Source: Cristatella mucedo | Lineage: Eukaryota > Bryozoa > Phylactolaemata > Cristatellidae | Assembly (NCBI GenBank): GCA_009760855.2 | Contig: WPIO01000015.1 | Span: 3,083,001-3,147,000 of the forward strand | Length of the DNA: 64,000 bases | Direction: 5' to 3' | Shown: piece by piece, positions 32,501 through 36,062 of the stretch | How positions within the stretch are numbered: the first letter of the stretch is position 1 | How the letters are laid out: each line of letters starts with the position of its first letter | Notes under the pieces: generated by a model | Database searches by the model: none | Told to the model about the DNA's origin: nothing | The model's input: only the letters and a program-made list of their open reading frames with translations | Translations under genes and position numbers: made by a program

Positions 32501-32627
32501 GTCGCTCAGCTCCTTCTCAACGCTGATGGACGGCGTGTACTTACGGATCCCGCTGAATAATCTCAGCGCAGGCCAGGTAGGCACAGGCGACCAGCAGCAG
32601 CAGCGGTGCTGCTGTACTGGCTCTCAT
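556..32627 (-). CDS. Mcr: Mcr-like macroglobulin/thioester-family gene, 22 exons, 3' end off window
   Basis: A secreted or cell-surface alpha-2-macroglobulin superfamily protein. In Drosophila, Mcr acts in epithelial septate junctions and in binding microbes for phagocytosis; that role is family knowledge, not seen here. Exons in order (minus strand): 32545-32627, 32208-32391, 23148-23387, 20754-20885, 20071-~20190, 19830-19950, 19500-19727, 17186-17377, 16181-16351, 15888-16076, 15563-15712, 15176-15407, 14942-15110, 14392-14666, 12302-12661, 10362-10533, 8450-8647, 8045-8123, 2009-2192, 1274-1378, 970-1144, 556-803. Phases join except at exon 5 (start uncertain) and exon 12 (one surplus base). 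About 1,335 codons are visible: signal peptide, MG1-MG6 region, an LDLa module near residues 700-740, MG7/CUB-like part, and the alpha-helical thioester-domain region (from ~1010). The thioester motif is replaced by YGSATQ. The end of the helical domain and the C-terminal macroglobulin domain lie beyond position 1. The symbol rests on LDLa plus thioester loss; a CD109/TEP relative is the alternative. Confidence 0.85.
970..1144 (-). CDS. Mcr: Mcr exon 21: helical domain
   Basis: 58 codons plus one base between GTTGCAG and GTAAGT. It begins [20 protein letters not shown], then [16 protein letters not shown], the 'dpY.lAi.tYaL.l..s' helix pair of the thioester domain. Confidence 0.92.
1274..1378 (-). 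CDS. Mcr: Mcr exon 20: helical domain
   Basis: 35 codons, phase 0 at both ends, acceptor ATTGCAG, donor GTAAGT. It starts [19 protein letters not shown] and continues [11 protein letters not shown]. It corresponds to 'h.emqGg....vaLTAyvl.all'. Confidence 0.9.
1421..1533. repeat. 19-bp tandem repeat, six copies
   Basis: The unit cattgctaaagcaagtgtg repeats six times almost without change. It lies 43 bp from the 5' end of Mcr exon 20, in the intron between exons 19 and 20, so it abuts that exon's acceptor region. Confidence 0.95.
1700..1745. repeat. 23-bp direct duplication
   Basis: The segment cctcccgagtggtgtaac occurs twice, 23 bp apart, in the intron. Confidence 0.85.
2009..2192 (-). CDS. 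Mcr: Mcr exon 19: helical domain
   Basis: The acceptor is GTTGCAG after a CTG/CTCC pyrimidine-rich tract. One base completes a Leu codon, then 61 codons start [20 protein letters not shown] and contain [14 protein letters not shown]. It matches 'WLtAfvlr.f..A......d..vl..a..wl...Q..dG.F'. The donor GTGCGG is uncommon, but phase 0 agrees with exon 20. The intron on its 5' side is 5.8 kb. Confidence 0.86.
2545..3790 (-). mobile_element. LINE-B copy, 5'-truncated, degraded
   Basis: On the minus strand, pieces of the same protein as the 24-26.6 kb copy are readable: [21 protein letters not shown] (with the catalytic YADD damaged to YADAT), then [16 protein letters not shown] and [16 protein letters not shown]. 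Several frame breaks and stops are present. Its 3' end, near 2545, carries the LINE-B terminal sequence (tctgtaactccacaaag in plus orientation) next to an atgtatct-rich end. Confidence 0.85.
3945..4090 (-). mobile_element. SINE-1 copy (tRNA-derived)
   Basis: It shares the tail agaagagcctttacggctatcaccac with the 35.7-kb copies and carries a tRNA B-box-like segment near 4022-4036 on the minus strand. It is degraded at the head. Confidence 0.6.
4178..4570 (+). mobile_element. LINE-A 3' end fragment
   Basis: It contains the LINE-A C-terminal coding piece (cctttggagag... gctcccaaagcctggaactc) and its 3' untranslated stretch with ctgtgcatgtcacccctaacc. It is cut before the usual (ATT)n end. Confidence 0.8.
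5270..5935 (-). mobile_element. LINE-C fragment with a CA microsatellite inside
   Basis: The minus strand reads [20 protein letters not shown], the equivalent of [20 protein letters not shown] in LINE-A, then a 3' untranslated part shared with 18955-19275. It ends with the L2-like tail gagaacttaatctctgttcag near 5285. The long CA run at 5448-5557 lies within it. Confidence 0.65.
5448..5557. repeat. (CA)n microsatellite ending in (GT)n
   Basis: About 95 bp of CA is followed directly by a short GTGTGTG, which makes a small inverted repeat at the right end. Confidence 0.97.
5990..7110 (+). mobile_element. LINE (A/C-like) relic
   Basis: A reverse-transcriptase motif, GVPQGSVL-like (near 6020-6045), then a degraded YADD region (near 6115), SDQ/DDLSLDEH-like pieces (6380-6420) and the tail ctgagaacgctccctata with tattactactattatt at 7080-7097. 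Many stops and shifts are present. Confidence 0.7.
7281..7369. repeat. (GA)n microsatellite
   Basis: Nearly 90 bp of uninterrupted purine GA, with one CA at each end. Confidence 0.97.
8045..8123 (-). CDS. Mcr: Mcr exon 18: helical domain
   Basis: A short exon (79 nt) between TTTCAG and GTAAGT. It completes an Ala codon and reads [20 protein letters not shown], ending RQPNV plus two bases. It corresponds to 'Y...L.yr..DGsFsafg' in thioester domains. The phase fits exons on both sides. Confidence 0.88.
8450..8647 (-). CDS. Mcr: Mcr exon 17: thioester-site region without a thioester
   Basis: The exon completes a Gly codon, then reads [14 protein letters not shown] and [20 protein letters not shown]. 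The alignment to 'GD.lgp...gl..L...PyGCGEQnm..faPniy' is clear. The four residues CGEQ are here SATQ, so the cysteine that forms the thioester is Ser and the bond cannot form. 65 codons, acceptor TTCTAG, donor GTAAAT. Confidence 0.93.
9240..9412 (+). mobile_element. SINE-2 copy: tRNA head and LINE-A-like tail
   Basis: The head reads ggttgggcacagtggttaag (A-box-like) and, 60 bp on, gtgggctcgagccccgtgg (B-box-like, GGTTCGANTCC type). The tail gcgcctgaatggagattaag with a final attattgttatcatc resembles the LINE-A end gcgcctagaaagagattaag followed by (ATT)n. Confidence 0.8.
10362..10533 (-). CDS. Mcr: Mcr exon 16: CUB N-terminal part
   Basis: 57 codons plus one base, acceptor TTTGCAG, donor GTGAGT. 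It reads [20 protein letters not shown] and ends SPNATLSII. It corresponds to 'V.pEGvp.y...s.l.dl' leading into the helical thioester domain. An N-glycosylation sequon NAT is present. Confidence 0.9.
11140..11310 (-). mobile_element. SINE-2 copy nested in LINE-A
   Basis: Read on the minus strand: a tRNA-like head ending near 11305, a B-box-like segment (gtgagctcgagccacg) near 11220-11236, and an LINE-like tail (gagattaagttctcttgggg). The flanking LINE-A sequence is otherwise continuous, so the SINE is the younger insertion. Confidence 0.78.
11681..11733. repeat. (ATT)n microsatellite, LINE-A terminus
   Basis: 17 to 18 TTA/ATT units form the 3' end of the LINE-A copy. Confidence 0.95.
12302..12661 (-). 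CDS. Mcr: Mcr exon 15: MG7
   Basis: 120 codons, the largest exon. It begins [20 protein letters not shown], then [17 protein letters not shown], and ends [11 protein letters not shown]. It matches 'F.PFFv.l.lPySviRGE...v.v.NYl' of MG7. The donor reads GTGCGC, an uncommon GT donor, but the join GAG|TGG to exon 16 keeps both frame and homology. Confidence 0.92.
13040..13420 (-). mobile_element. LINE-B 3' fragment
   Basis: In plus orientation it has agacttcgtctcacacgaca, cggcagcaggaaaatag and gttcaagaattgtgg, the reverse complement of the C-terminal LINE-B coding end ([14 protein letters not shown]). Confidence 0.8.
13430..14391. other. Intron between Mcr exons 14 and 15, left of exon 14
   Basis: No exon or repeat that I recognise. 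It includes a short (TATG) region at 13565-13595 and GC-rich sequence from 14110 to 14390. Confidence 0.5.
14392..14666 (-). CDS. Mcr: Mcr exon 14: MG6-MG7
   Basis: The first two bases complete the sixth LDLa cysteine. 91 codons follow, starting [14 protein letters not shown], then a Tyr/Pro-rich stretch ([14 protein letters not shown]), and [20 protein letters not shown]. The latter is the very conserved '[16 protein letters not shown]' element of the family. Acceptor GCTGCAG, donor GTAAGT, end phase 0. Confidence 0.94.
14942..15110 (-). CDS. Mcr: Mcr exon 13: LDL-receptor class A module
   Basis: 169 nt, acceptor TTGCAG, donor GTAAGC. It starts [15 protein letters not shown], the 'aGLxVxTDAxV' strand that precedes the anaphylatoxin position in related proteins. 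An LDLa domain follows, with six cysteines ([21 protein letters not shown], final C completed by exon 14) and the calcium-site pattern NG..DC..D..DE. This module is a known hallmark of Mcr. Confidence 0.93.
15176..15407 (-). CDS. Mcr: Mcr exon 12: MG6 with a one-base frame conflict
   Basis: It begins [15 protein letters not shown] in phase 0 directly after exon 11 and reads on to [10 protein letters not shown]. It ends, in another frame, as [11 protein letters not shown] before donor GTGAGT, in the phase exon 13 needs. The exon is 232 nt, one base more than a multiple of three. Removing one base of a run of four C (plus strand 15207-15210) would connect the frames. A short unseen intron is the alternative, but no GT/AG pair with the right phases stands out. 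Confidence 0.72.
15563..15712 (-). CDS. Mcr: Mcr exon 11: MG6
   Basis: 50 codons, phase 0 at both ends. It reads [14 protein letters not shown], then [20 protein letters not shown] and [10 protein letters not shown]. In thioester proteins this place reads 'A.PxSxVgLlaVDxSVyLL'. The acceptor GCTCAG was chosen because it keeps the spacing. An alternative AG at 15762-15763 would add 17 residues. Confidence 0.9.
15888..16076 (-). CDS. Mcr: Mcr exon 10: MG5-MG6 boundary
   Basis: 63 codons, phase 0 at both ends, between TTTTAG and GTAAGT. It reads [14 protein letters not shown], then [20 protein letters not shown], and ends TRMHQ. This matches the 'xxxxSRGxIVxSG... MAPxAxLLVYYV' stretch in front of MG6. 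Confidence 0.92.
16181..16351 (-). CDS. Mcr: Mcr exon 9: MG4-MG5
   Basis: 57 codons, phase 0 at both ends, acceptor TTTCAG, donor GTAAGG. It carries [13 protein letters not shown], then an MG5-type strand [20 protein letters not shown], and ends IDKIYYH. Confidence 0.9.
17186..17377 (-). CDS. Mcr: Mcr exon 8: MG4
   Basis: 64 codons, phase 0 at both ends, acceptor TTTGCAG, donor GTAAGC. It starts [20 protein letters not shown] and ends DATLIIVR. The 'DGSPI' turn following 'PFTV' is a standard MG4 feature. Confidence 0.9.
18415..18556. repeat. Compound (CA)n/(CG/CAGA) microsatellite
   Basis: A CA run repeatedly interrupted by AGAC and CGCA steps; overlapping His/Thr or Val/Cys reading frames are artefacts of it. 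Confidence 0.96.
18955..19275 (-). mobile_element. LINE-C 3' end fragment
   Basis: It shares agaactaaatctctatccaga, ggttagtagga and gcacaggtaagcaa-type blocks, in the same order, with 5270-5690. It lacks the CA expansion. Confidence 0.55.
19500..19727 (-). CDS. Mcr: Mcr exon 7: MG3-MG4
   Basis: 76 codons, phase 0 at both ends, between CTGCAG and GTAAGT. It begins [14 protein letters not shown] and ends KPNMPFTVH, the 'KPGMPYxxxV' start of MG4. Two possible N-glycosylation or disulfide residues are visible (NKT; the Cys in FDSRC). Confidence 0.9.
19830..19950 (-). CDS. Mcr: Mcr exon 6: MG3
   Basis: 121 nt between TTCTAG and GTAAGT. One base completes the split Asn codon, followed by 40 codons beginning [13 protein letters not shown] and ending IVRLIPF. 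It matches the 'YTYGKPVxGxxxL' strand of MG3. The end phase is 0. Confidence 0.85.
20071..20190 (-). CDS. Mcr: Mcr exon 5: MG2-MG3 (upstream limit uncertain)
   Basis: The frame reads [16 protein letters not shown], then [20 protein letters not shown], and ends with two bases before donor GTAAGA. Exon 6 supplies the third base, so that join is sound. The position corresponds to the family signature 'FxVEEYVLPKFEV', much changed here. No acceptor AG in phase 0 lies directly upstream of this frame. A good AG at 20214-20215 would need one surplus base inside the exon. The start given is therefore approximate. Confidence 0.6.
20754..20885 (-). CDS. Mcr: Mcr exon 4: MG2
   Basis: 44 codons between TTTTAG and GTGAGT. 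It starts DPNGMIARR and ends [10 protein letters not shown], matching the 'xDPxGxxIxxW...GxWxIxV' segment of MG2 in CD109/TEP proteins. Both ends are phase 0. Confidence 0.88.
21535..21915. repeat. 37-bp satellite (tandem repeat) array
   Basis: The unit is gtcggtataatagatataat followed by cggtataatagagcacc. About eight nearly identical copies run from 21606 to 21915, preceded by shorter 13-14-bp cggtataatagat sub-repeats at 21535-21605. Translations of Tyr/Ile/Leu-rich frames across it are artefacts. Confidence 0.96.
21905..22097. repeat. 190-bp duplicated unit, copy 1
   Basis: It runs from the satellite end (gagcaccatcggtggatgat) to cagagcttagcatcct. A second copy, about 98% identical by eye, is at 24500-24701. 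The minus strand reads [18 protein letters not shown] and then meets GTGAGT, which looks exon-like. Confidence 0.92.
22770..22875 (-). mobile_element. LINE-A 3' tail fragment
   Basis: (AAT)n, then the reverse complement of the LINE-A end (gagaactcaatctctttctagg), with a 22-bp internal duplication of aattcaatctctttctaggt. Confidence 0.8.
23148..23387 (-). CDS. Mcr: Mcr exon 3: MG1-MG2
   Basis: 80 codons, phase 0 at both ends, between acceptor GCTTGCAG and donor GTAAGC. It begins [14 protein letters not shown] and contains [15 protein letters not shown], the strongly conserved 'FIQTDKPxYxPGQ' element at the start of the second macroglobulin domain. It ends VDIYVV and continues into exon 4 as DPNG. 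Confidence 0.92.
24500..24745. repeat. Insert in LINE-B: 190-bp duplicated unit copy 2 plus AT-rich tract
   Basis: 24500-24701 repeats the satellite edge and flank seen at 21905-22097. 24702-24743 is an AT-only stretch of taattaatt type. LINE-B coding sequence stops at DTKQIYKT before it and resumes at [11 protein letters not shown] after it. Confidence 0.85.
24657..26615 (+). CDS. LINE-B reverse transcriptase open frame
   Basis: 652 codons without a stop. The first ~30 residues come from the inserted unit and AT tract, so the nominal ATG is not the native start. The LINE protein begins at about residue 31 (LANAVRSD). Catalytic aspartates lie in [10 protein letters not shown] (near residue 233) and YADD (near 323-326). 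The C-terminal part after [13 protein letters not shown] is the usual thumb/tail region. With its endonuclease half cut off, this copy cannot be autonomous as it stands, but the reverse transcriptase is uninterrupted. Confidence 0.9.
   Translation: MEMLLEMFAAELSILINLLINFNFNLIILLANAVRSDSPDIKGSAKKFSAFFTEKIVHIRASIKPPPTKAIAVPQPVTFLKRFSNVSACDVAALIRSSKKSSSPEDPIPSSLWSSLADQLSPAITKIFNASLGKGVVPKSFKSAIVRPILKKPGLDTEALANYRPVSLLPLLSRILEKIVAKQLVEHIENNGMSETFQSGFKRQHSTESALLRVNNDILRGNDDWNVTALALLDLSAAFDTIDHEVLLERLRTTIGLADEALAWFKSYLSGRVQSVSCGGQVSGKRRVTCGVPQGSVLGPLLFSIYTQPLGKVIKARGIGYHFYADDTQLYLSFKPSESAAATEKLNACLADIRSWMSENFLKLNDDKTELLLIGHPKRVAGLKGFAVLIGDAIVRPSPRARNLGVVFDSCLNFKSFIQKTASTASHHIRSLSKIRSCLPQWLVKNLTSSLVLSRLDYCNSLLAGLPKKAIMPLQRTMNMAARLVFKSQRFEHVSPLLKELGWLPVEQRIQSKVLTLTNKACNGLAPSYLAELLHQFQPVRALRSCVDNKLAVPFLRLKTVGDRSFSSAGPRLWNSLPQFLRNDNYSPTADYGTSLSAVLNCYFYATHYLSCSPDSAMLPTFSLLRETKSVGYRMRTESRLGCECAIQNSPA
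26938..28266 (+). mobile_element. LINE-A copy: reverse transcriptase with one stop and one frameshift
   Basis: It reads [20 protein letters not shown], then a stop (TAA, 27055-27057) where the family has Tyr (YRPVSLLPF). [34 protein letters not shown] and GVPQGSVLG follow. The frame then changes at a four-C run (27492-27495; three C in the 44.1-kb copy) and continues [20 protein letters not shown] to [14 protein letters not shown] piece interrupts its end at 28267. Confidence 0.92.
28267..28745 (-). mobile_element. LINE-B 3' fragment nested in LINE-A
   Basis: On the minus strand it reads [20 protein letters not shown], then [17 protein letters not shown] and [17 protein letters not shown] to the stop, ending at the LINE-B terminal gtctgtaactccacaaag. 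LINE-A sequence continues on both sides, so this is a younger, 5'-truncated insertion. Confidence 0.9.
28746..29112 (+). mobile_element. LINE-A 3' end (right part of the split copy)
   Basis: It resumes at accgttcacctagttcgtatgc, carries the 3' untranslated blocks (cgtgcatgtcacctctaacc, gcagcaaatgtaaagcg) and ends with gcactttatcaagtgc and (ATT)n. Confidence 0.9.
29113..29260. repeat. Purine-rich (GGA/GAA) tract
   Basis: About 150 bp of mostly A and G on the plus strand directly after the LINE-A (ATT)n end. It has no coding value. Confidence 0.75.
29495..29582 (-). mobile_element. LINE-A 3' tail fragment
   Basis: (AAT)n followed by tgcacttgataaaccgctct and agagaactcaatctctttct, the reverse complement of the LINE-A terminus. 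Confidence 0.82.
30670..30780. repeat. Purine-rich (GGA)n-like tract
   Basis: Roughly 110 bp of A/G only or nearly so, with AGGAAG/GGAAGG units. Confidence 0.75.
30835..30965 (-). mobile_element. tRNA-derived SINE relic
   Basis: The minus strand carries a B-box-like gtggattcgagccctgt (30889-30905) with a tRNA-like head toward 30960. The tail differs from SINE-2. Confidence 0.5.
31010..31145 (-). mobile_element. SINE-2 copy
   Basis: In plus orientation it reads aagagaacttattcagatgc (tail), then cacggccacaatcaccttga, and ggttgggacgggcaccttaa followed by gggcca (head). It matches 9240-9412 in reverse. Confidence 0.7.
31146..31390 (-). mobile_element. LINE-C 3' end fragment
   Basis: Tail block cagcgcccttagagagctac, then ctgcaagagaatcagtatcc and actcatgaccaccggctagt, in the same order as 5275-5450. 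Confidence 0.55.
32005..32140 (-). mobile_element. SINE-2 copy
   Basis: Tail cagcgcccaaagagaacagc, then a B-box-like aagctcgagcccacgg and the head complement cttagcccctgggccaaacc. It lies just downstream of Mcr exon 2 in the gene's direction. Confidence 0.75.
32208..32391 (-). CDS. Mcr: Mcr exon 2: first macroglobulin domain (MG1)
   Basis: The acceptor is CTTTGCGCAG. The frame reads [14 protein letters not shown], then a strand-rich stretch ending SAIIQIK, which is typical MG1. The exon is 184 nt and ends in phase 0. The donor reads GTTACT, an unusual match to the consensus, but no other GT keeps the frame and the domain end. It is followed by an 8.8-kb intron full of LINE and SINE copies. 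Confidence 0.85.
32545..32627 (-). CDS. Mcr: Mcr exon 1: start codon and signal peptide
   Basis: The ATG is at 32627-32625. The first ~21 residues form a classic signal peptide: MRAS, then a leucine/alanine-rich core, with a likely cut after ACA. The mature chain then starts EIIQRDP. The exon ends after two bases of a proline codon at a good GTAAGT donor. The next exon supplies the third base, giving [10 protein letters not shown], the usual start of the first macroglobulin domain in this family. An in-frame reading frame runs upstream into GC-rich DNA, but this ATG directly before the hydrophobic core is the natural start. Confidence 0.85.
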
Positions 32628-33480
32628 GGCGACGGTTTCAGATCCCGCTGCAAGTACGGACAAAGCTGTTCTTCCCGCGAACGCGGGCTGACGGCGCACG
32701 CACGCACGCACGCAGCTGCTTGCGGGAAGCGCCATACGTGGACCCTCCTCCGCCGCCGCCTCGCAGCTGAGGCCTAGTAGTAGAGACAGCAGCTTAGAGG
32801 TTCGAAAGTAGGTCAGGTCTGCCGTACGGCCCGCGACCGAGCCGGTGACGGGCGACGAGCTTCGGCAATGCAACGCGGGAAATCTCGCGGGGAAGGCGTT
32901 GGACGGACGACGCTGGAGTCTTCCAGCGTGCAAACAGCGGCGCCGCGAAAGTTCGAATGGCGGCGCCCTAGGTGCGCTGCCGCTCGGACAGCGCCAGGCT
33001 TCGCGCCAGCGCCACTTCACAGGGTCGCGACGAGAAGTCGCCAAGCGCGCGCAAGACGCGCCGAGGCGGCGTAAACCGCGCTTCGTAAGCCACCGGGTCG
33101 AGGATTGCGGGGGCAGGCGAGCTCGGGACGCGCAAGCGACTCACCAGTCCATCGGCGAACTAAGCGAGTCGCTGGGAGCTGCACAGGTGACAGCGCCACT
33201 ACCGGGACACACGTTACGATACCTGCTAGCTTGACACTATCAAAGTCATAAGCGAAAATAGCCATCGCTTTTAAAACCTTGAGAAAAGTTATACCGCAAG
33301 CTCTGCATCTTATACGCACCAGAAAAATGCAGTTCTTGGCGACAGCGCATGCGATGATGGTAGCGGGCACGTTATGTCGGCACAACGGAGGTGCGCGAAG
33401 GCGGCGGGTGGGGACCGACCTGTGACTGCCGCCTGCTCGGCCCCCCTCTCTCGCCCCTACCACGCCGCGGCTCGGTATTT
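32628..33480 (-). promoter_or_regulatory. GC-rich, CpG-containing upstream region of Mcr
   Basis: Starting at the Mcr ATG and going away from the gene, about 850 bp is visibly GC-rich with many CG dinucleotides, unlike the AT-balanced introns. It includes a short (GCAC)n run at 32695-32713. I see no clear TATA box. Reading frames through it look like side effects of base composition. A promoter/5' UTR role is inferred from position. Confidence 0.5.
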
Positions 33481-33683
33481 TGGATTTTCCGCGTACTTAG
33501 CTACCTCTTAATTTACGCAGATTACTTATGGTAGCCGTTGTTCGTTGGAATTTCTTTGCAATCCTAAGATTAGTACATGGAATCTATCTTGGCCATCGCG
33601 CATGCGCCAGTCCTGACCCTTGACTTCGTTTAGAGGCGTACGCTCCCCAACTGTCGGCCCAGCTAATGCAGCGTCTTGCTGTG

Positions 33684-33758
33684 AACATAGCTTTGGGCAC
33701 TATGCATGGAGCAGGCTATGGACATAGCTTTGGGCACTATGCATGGAGCAGGCTATGG
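33684..33758. repeat. 37-bp tandem duplication
   Basis: The block acatagctttgggcactatg followed by catggagcaggctatgg occurs twice in a row, exactly. It is unrelated in sequence to the 37-bp satellite at 21.6 kb. Confidence 0.95.
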
Positions 33759-33940
33759 ACACTGTCCATAGCAGACTAGATGGTTTGCTAACGGTACTGT
33801 GCCGTTGCCTGCTAAACAATTCGCTGCGTCTACTGGGTACGCTTTGAAAACACGTTTACGGATCGTTTTTCAGATTGATAAAAGCCGGTTGGTTTTGGAT
33901 ATAATGAATCGCTTGATTAGGACGTAGATTGGCTGCTTAA

Positions 33941-34081
33941 GGGGCAAAATACAAAAAGGGCCTTCTCGAGGAAACTGCAGAATATACAGTTGCAAAATGG
34001 CGTCAGCAAATTCGTCTGCTTATACGAAGACAAAGAGCGCTCAAGAGAAAGGCAGCCCGGGAGGAAGCTAAAAACAGTTAG
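33941..34081 (+). other. Short coding-like open frame, basic helix
   Basis: Between two stops the plus strand reads KKGLLEETAEYTVAKWRQQI, then RLLIRRQRALKRKAAREEAK, and a TAG. The composition (charged, heptad-like, no low-complexity DNA) suggests a real or once-real exon, but there is no ATG and no clear donor. Unrecognised. Confidence 0.3.
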
Positions 34082-34361
34082 GGTCTGGGTATTGTTTAGT
34101 TTGTCGTTGTTACAGAAGCACGATTTTGGCCGCCTTCTGGCCTAGTCGGATCTCAAGCAGGCGTTCCAAACACCGCAGACTAGTTCCTAGGCGCATCTGC
34201 AGATTTTTCAAGCCCGAAGACTTCTTGTCTACGTGTGAATATCTATACGCAGCTTCGTGGTGCTTTTCCTCAGCCATTTTTGCACATTTGGCCTACCGCT
34301 GCTTACGGTAGCAAAATGGCGTCCAGCGAAAACCAAAGCTGGTGCGATATGGACCTGCAAA
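33992..34361 (+). promoter_or_regulatory. Cluster of CAAAATGG motifs (YY1-like)
   Basis: gcaaaatggcgtcagc (33994), gcaaaatggcgtccagc (34311) and tgcaaaatggttag (34352) lie within 0.4 kb. CAAAATGGCG resembles the YY1/Pho core with an embedded ATG, often seen at initiator sites. The second ATG opens a 16-codon frame, MASSENQSWCDMDLQN, that meets GTTAGT. Confidence 0.35.
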
Positions 34362-35718
34362 ATGGTTAGTGAATTGTTTAGTGAGCGTTTCCTTCTTTCT
34401 CGAGGGTCTTGCCTACAAGCATGAGCGCATTTTTCGAGTAACTCGTTTTAGGCGTGCAGCACGCACAACGGTTTACTGAGAGGAAAGTTTTGTTAGGTGC
34501 TACCGATTGGCGTATTGTTGCAAGCTGGGTTCACTGGCGTTCACGTCCGGACAGGACTAGGCCGCAAAAATAGCAATCGTAACCGTTAGCCGGCGTGCTA
34601 AAAATATCGGTAAGGCCCTCCCGAGCCGCGGAATTATGGCTAGAGACTCGTAGCCGTGCAGTACCGATGCATGCAGGCATGCTGACTGCAGCGTAATACG
34701 GCTCGGGCATAGTGTCAGCCTGACTTTATTCTAGGGAGCACAAGAACTGTTCGGCTGAAAAAACCTTTTCTGCTCGAGCAGTGAGCAGGAGGGTGCAGCA
34801 GTTGCGGTAGTACCGCGAGGAGGGCTTAGCGAAGTCGGGCAAGCTCCGCAGGGGCGGCTGGTAGATTTCGGCTGGCCTGTCAACCTCGGCCATAACTCAG
34901 TGCCAAAGATTTTCGGAAGCGAGCGTGACGCGGTTACTCATTGGTTGTCGAGTAAAGGTAGTAATTCCTTACCGTAGCAAGCCGCGGTCCCAGACCCAGC
35001 ACCTGTGAGCTCTTACACTATTGACCTGGCTAGCTATTTAAGATTAAGTTGACGCCTCCGCACGGTCGCCTTCGCCTTCGCCAGCCGTCTGAGACTTGCC
35101 GGACTCGTTGATTCCAGAGCTGCTTTTCAGCATGTTATCAAAAGAGCCCTTCGGTGCATTGTAATGCCCCGCGATTACCGACTAAGAGCTTCAGAGCTGA
35201 ACGCCGATTGCGGACTATGAGCCTTGATGCTGAACTAGAACTTCGCCGCTTAGGAAATAACCGCAGTGAGCGAGCCCAGGTTGATGAGCAGCGCAATATA
35301 AAGTCGATACGAATGAGATTATAGCATGACCCATGATCTGACCCTTTTATCGTAGGGGGGCTCTCGCGCACGATGGCGGCGCGACGAAGATGAACGTTGC
35401 CCCCCCCACCAGTGAGTTGTGGTATTGGCGACGAAGGCTGTATGTAACGTACGTACGCCAACGCGAAGCGAGTGAGCGTACATACAGATGAGGCGGTAGC
35501 CGTCGTGGAAGAGCTCCCGTACATAAGGGAGTAGGAGAGAAGGGAGAGAGAGACGGGGAGTGGACGTACGTGCGTACAGGCCGACAGGCACAGGAAGAAA
35601 GCGGCGCCTAATGAGGCGTTTCCGGGCGAAGCGGGGCGTGTCCGGCTGGGGCGGAATGGCATTGTGGGCGTGGCCATCCCAATATAAAGCATGATCTCGA
35701 CTGCAGCGGCTCTTTTTT

Positions 35719-35880
35719 TCCTAGCTGATTAAACAGCCTCTTTTTGTATAGCGACAGAAGAGCCTTTACGGCTATCACCACCGCTTGCAATGGCGATAAA
35801 GAATCGCCCACCACAGGAATCGAACCCACGACCTCGGGATCGAGGTCGTGAAAGCAACCACCTTACCTAAAAAAAAAAAA
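35719..35880 (-). mobile_element. SINE-1 copy (tRNA-derived), first of a pair
   Basis: On the minus strand it has a B box (gggttcgattcctgtgg), then the body gcgattctttatcgccattg and the tail ctatacaaaaagaggctgtt. Its tRNA-like head is cut short, and an A run (35870-35880, plus strand) separates it from the next copy. Confidence 0.8.
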
Positions 35881-36062
35881 TCTTAGCTGATTAAACAGCC
35901 TCTTTTTGTATAGCGACAGAACAGCCTTCACGGCTATCGCCACCGCTTGCAGTGGCGATACAGAATCGCCCACCGCAGGAATCGAACTCACGACCTCGGT
36001 ACCGAGGTCGTGAAAGCAACCACCTTACCTAGTGTGCCATCATGGCTCTAGTGTGCCATCAC
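35881..36062 (-). mobile_element. SINE-1 copy, second of a pair, with full tRNA-like head
   Basis: The same body and tail as its neighbour. Here the head is complete: gatggcacactaggtaaggt (A-box-like), a hairpin (cgacctcggtaccgaggtcg), then gagttcgattcctgcgg (B box). The ccatca-tggctctagtgtgccatca region at the head end shows a short direct repeat (agtgtgccatca). Confidence 0.82.

Larger units (their letters stand above)
33500..35718. other. Intergenic stretch between Mcr and the SINE pair
   Basis: It contains the 37-bp duplication, the CAAAATGG motifs and one short coding-like frame listed separately. The rest shows nothing that I can name. Confidence 0.5.

Noticed and set aside
33017-33463. 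Minus-strand open frame of 148 codons upstream of Mcr
   Set aside because: It lies in GC-rich DNA where stops are rare; no motif and no splice link to Mcr exon 1.
35138-35692. Minus-strand open frame of 184 codons
   Set aside because: No recognisable motif; low-complexity Ser/Pro/Thr text and overlapping open frames suggest chance.
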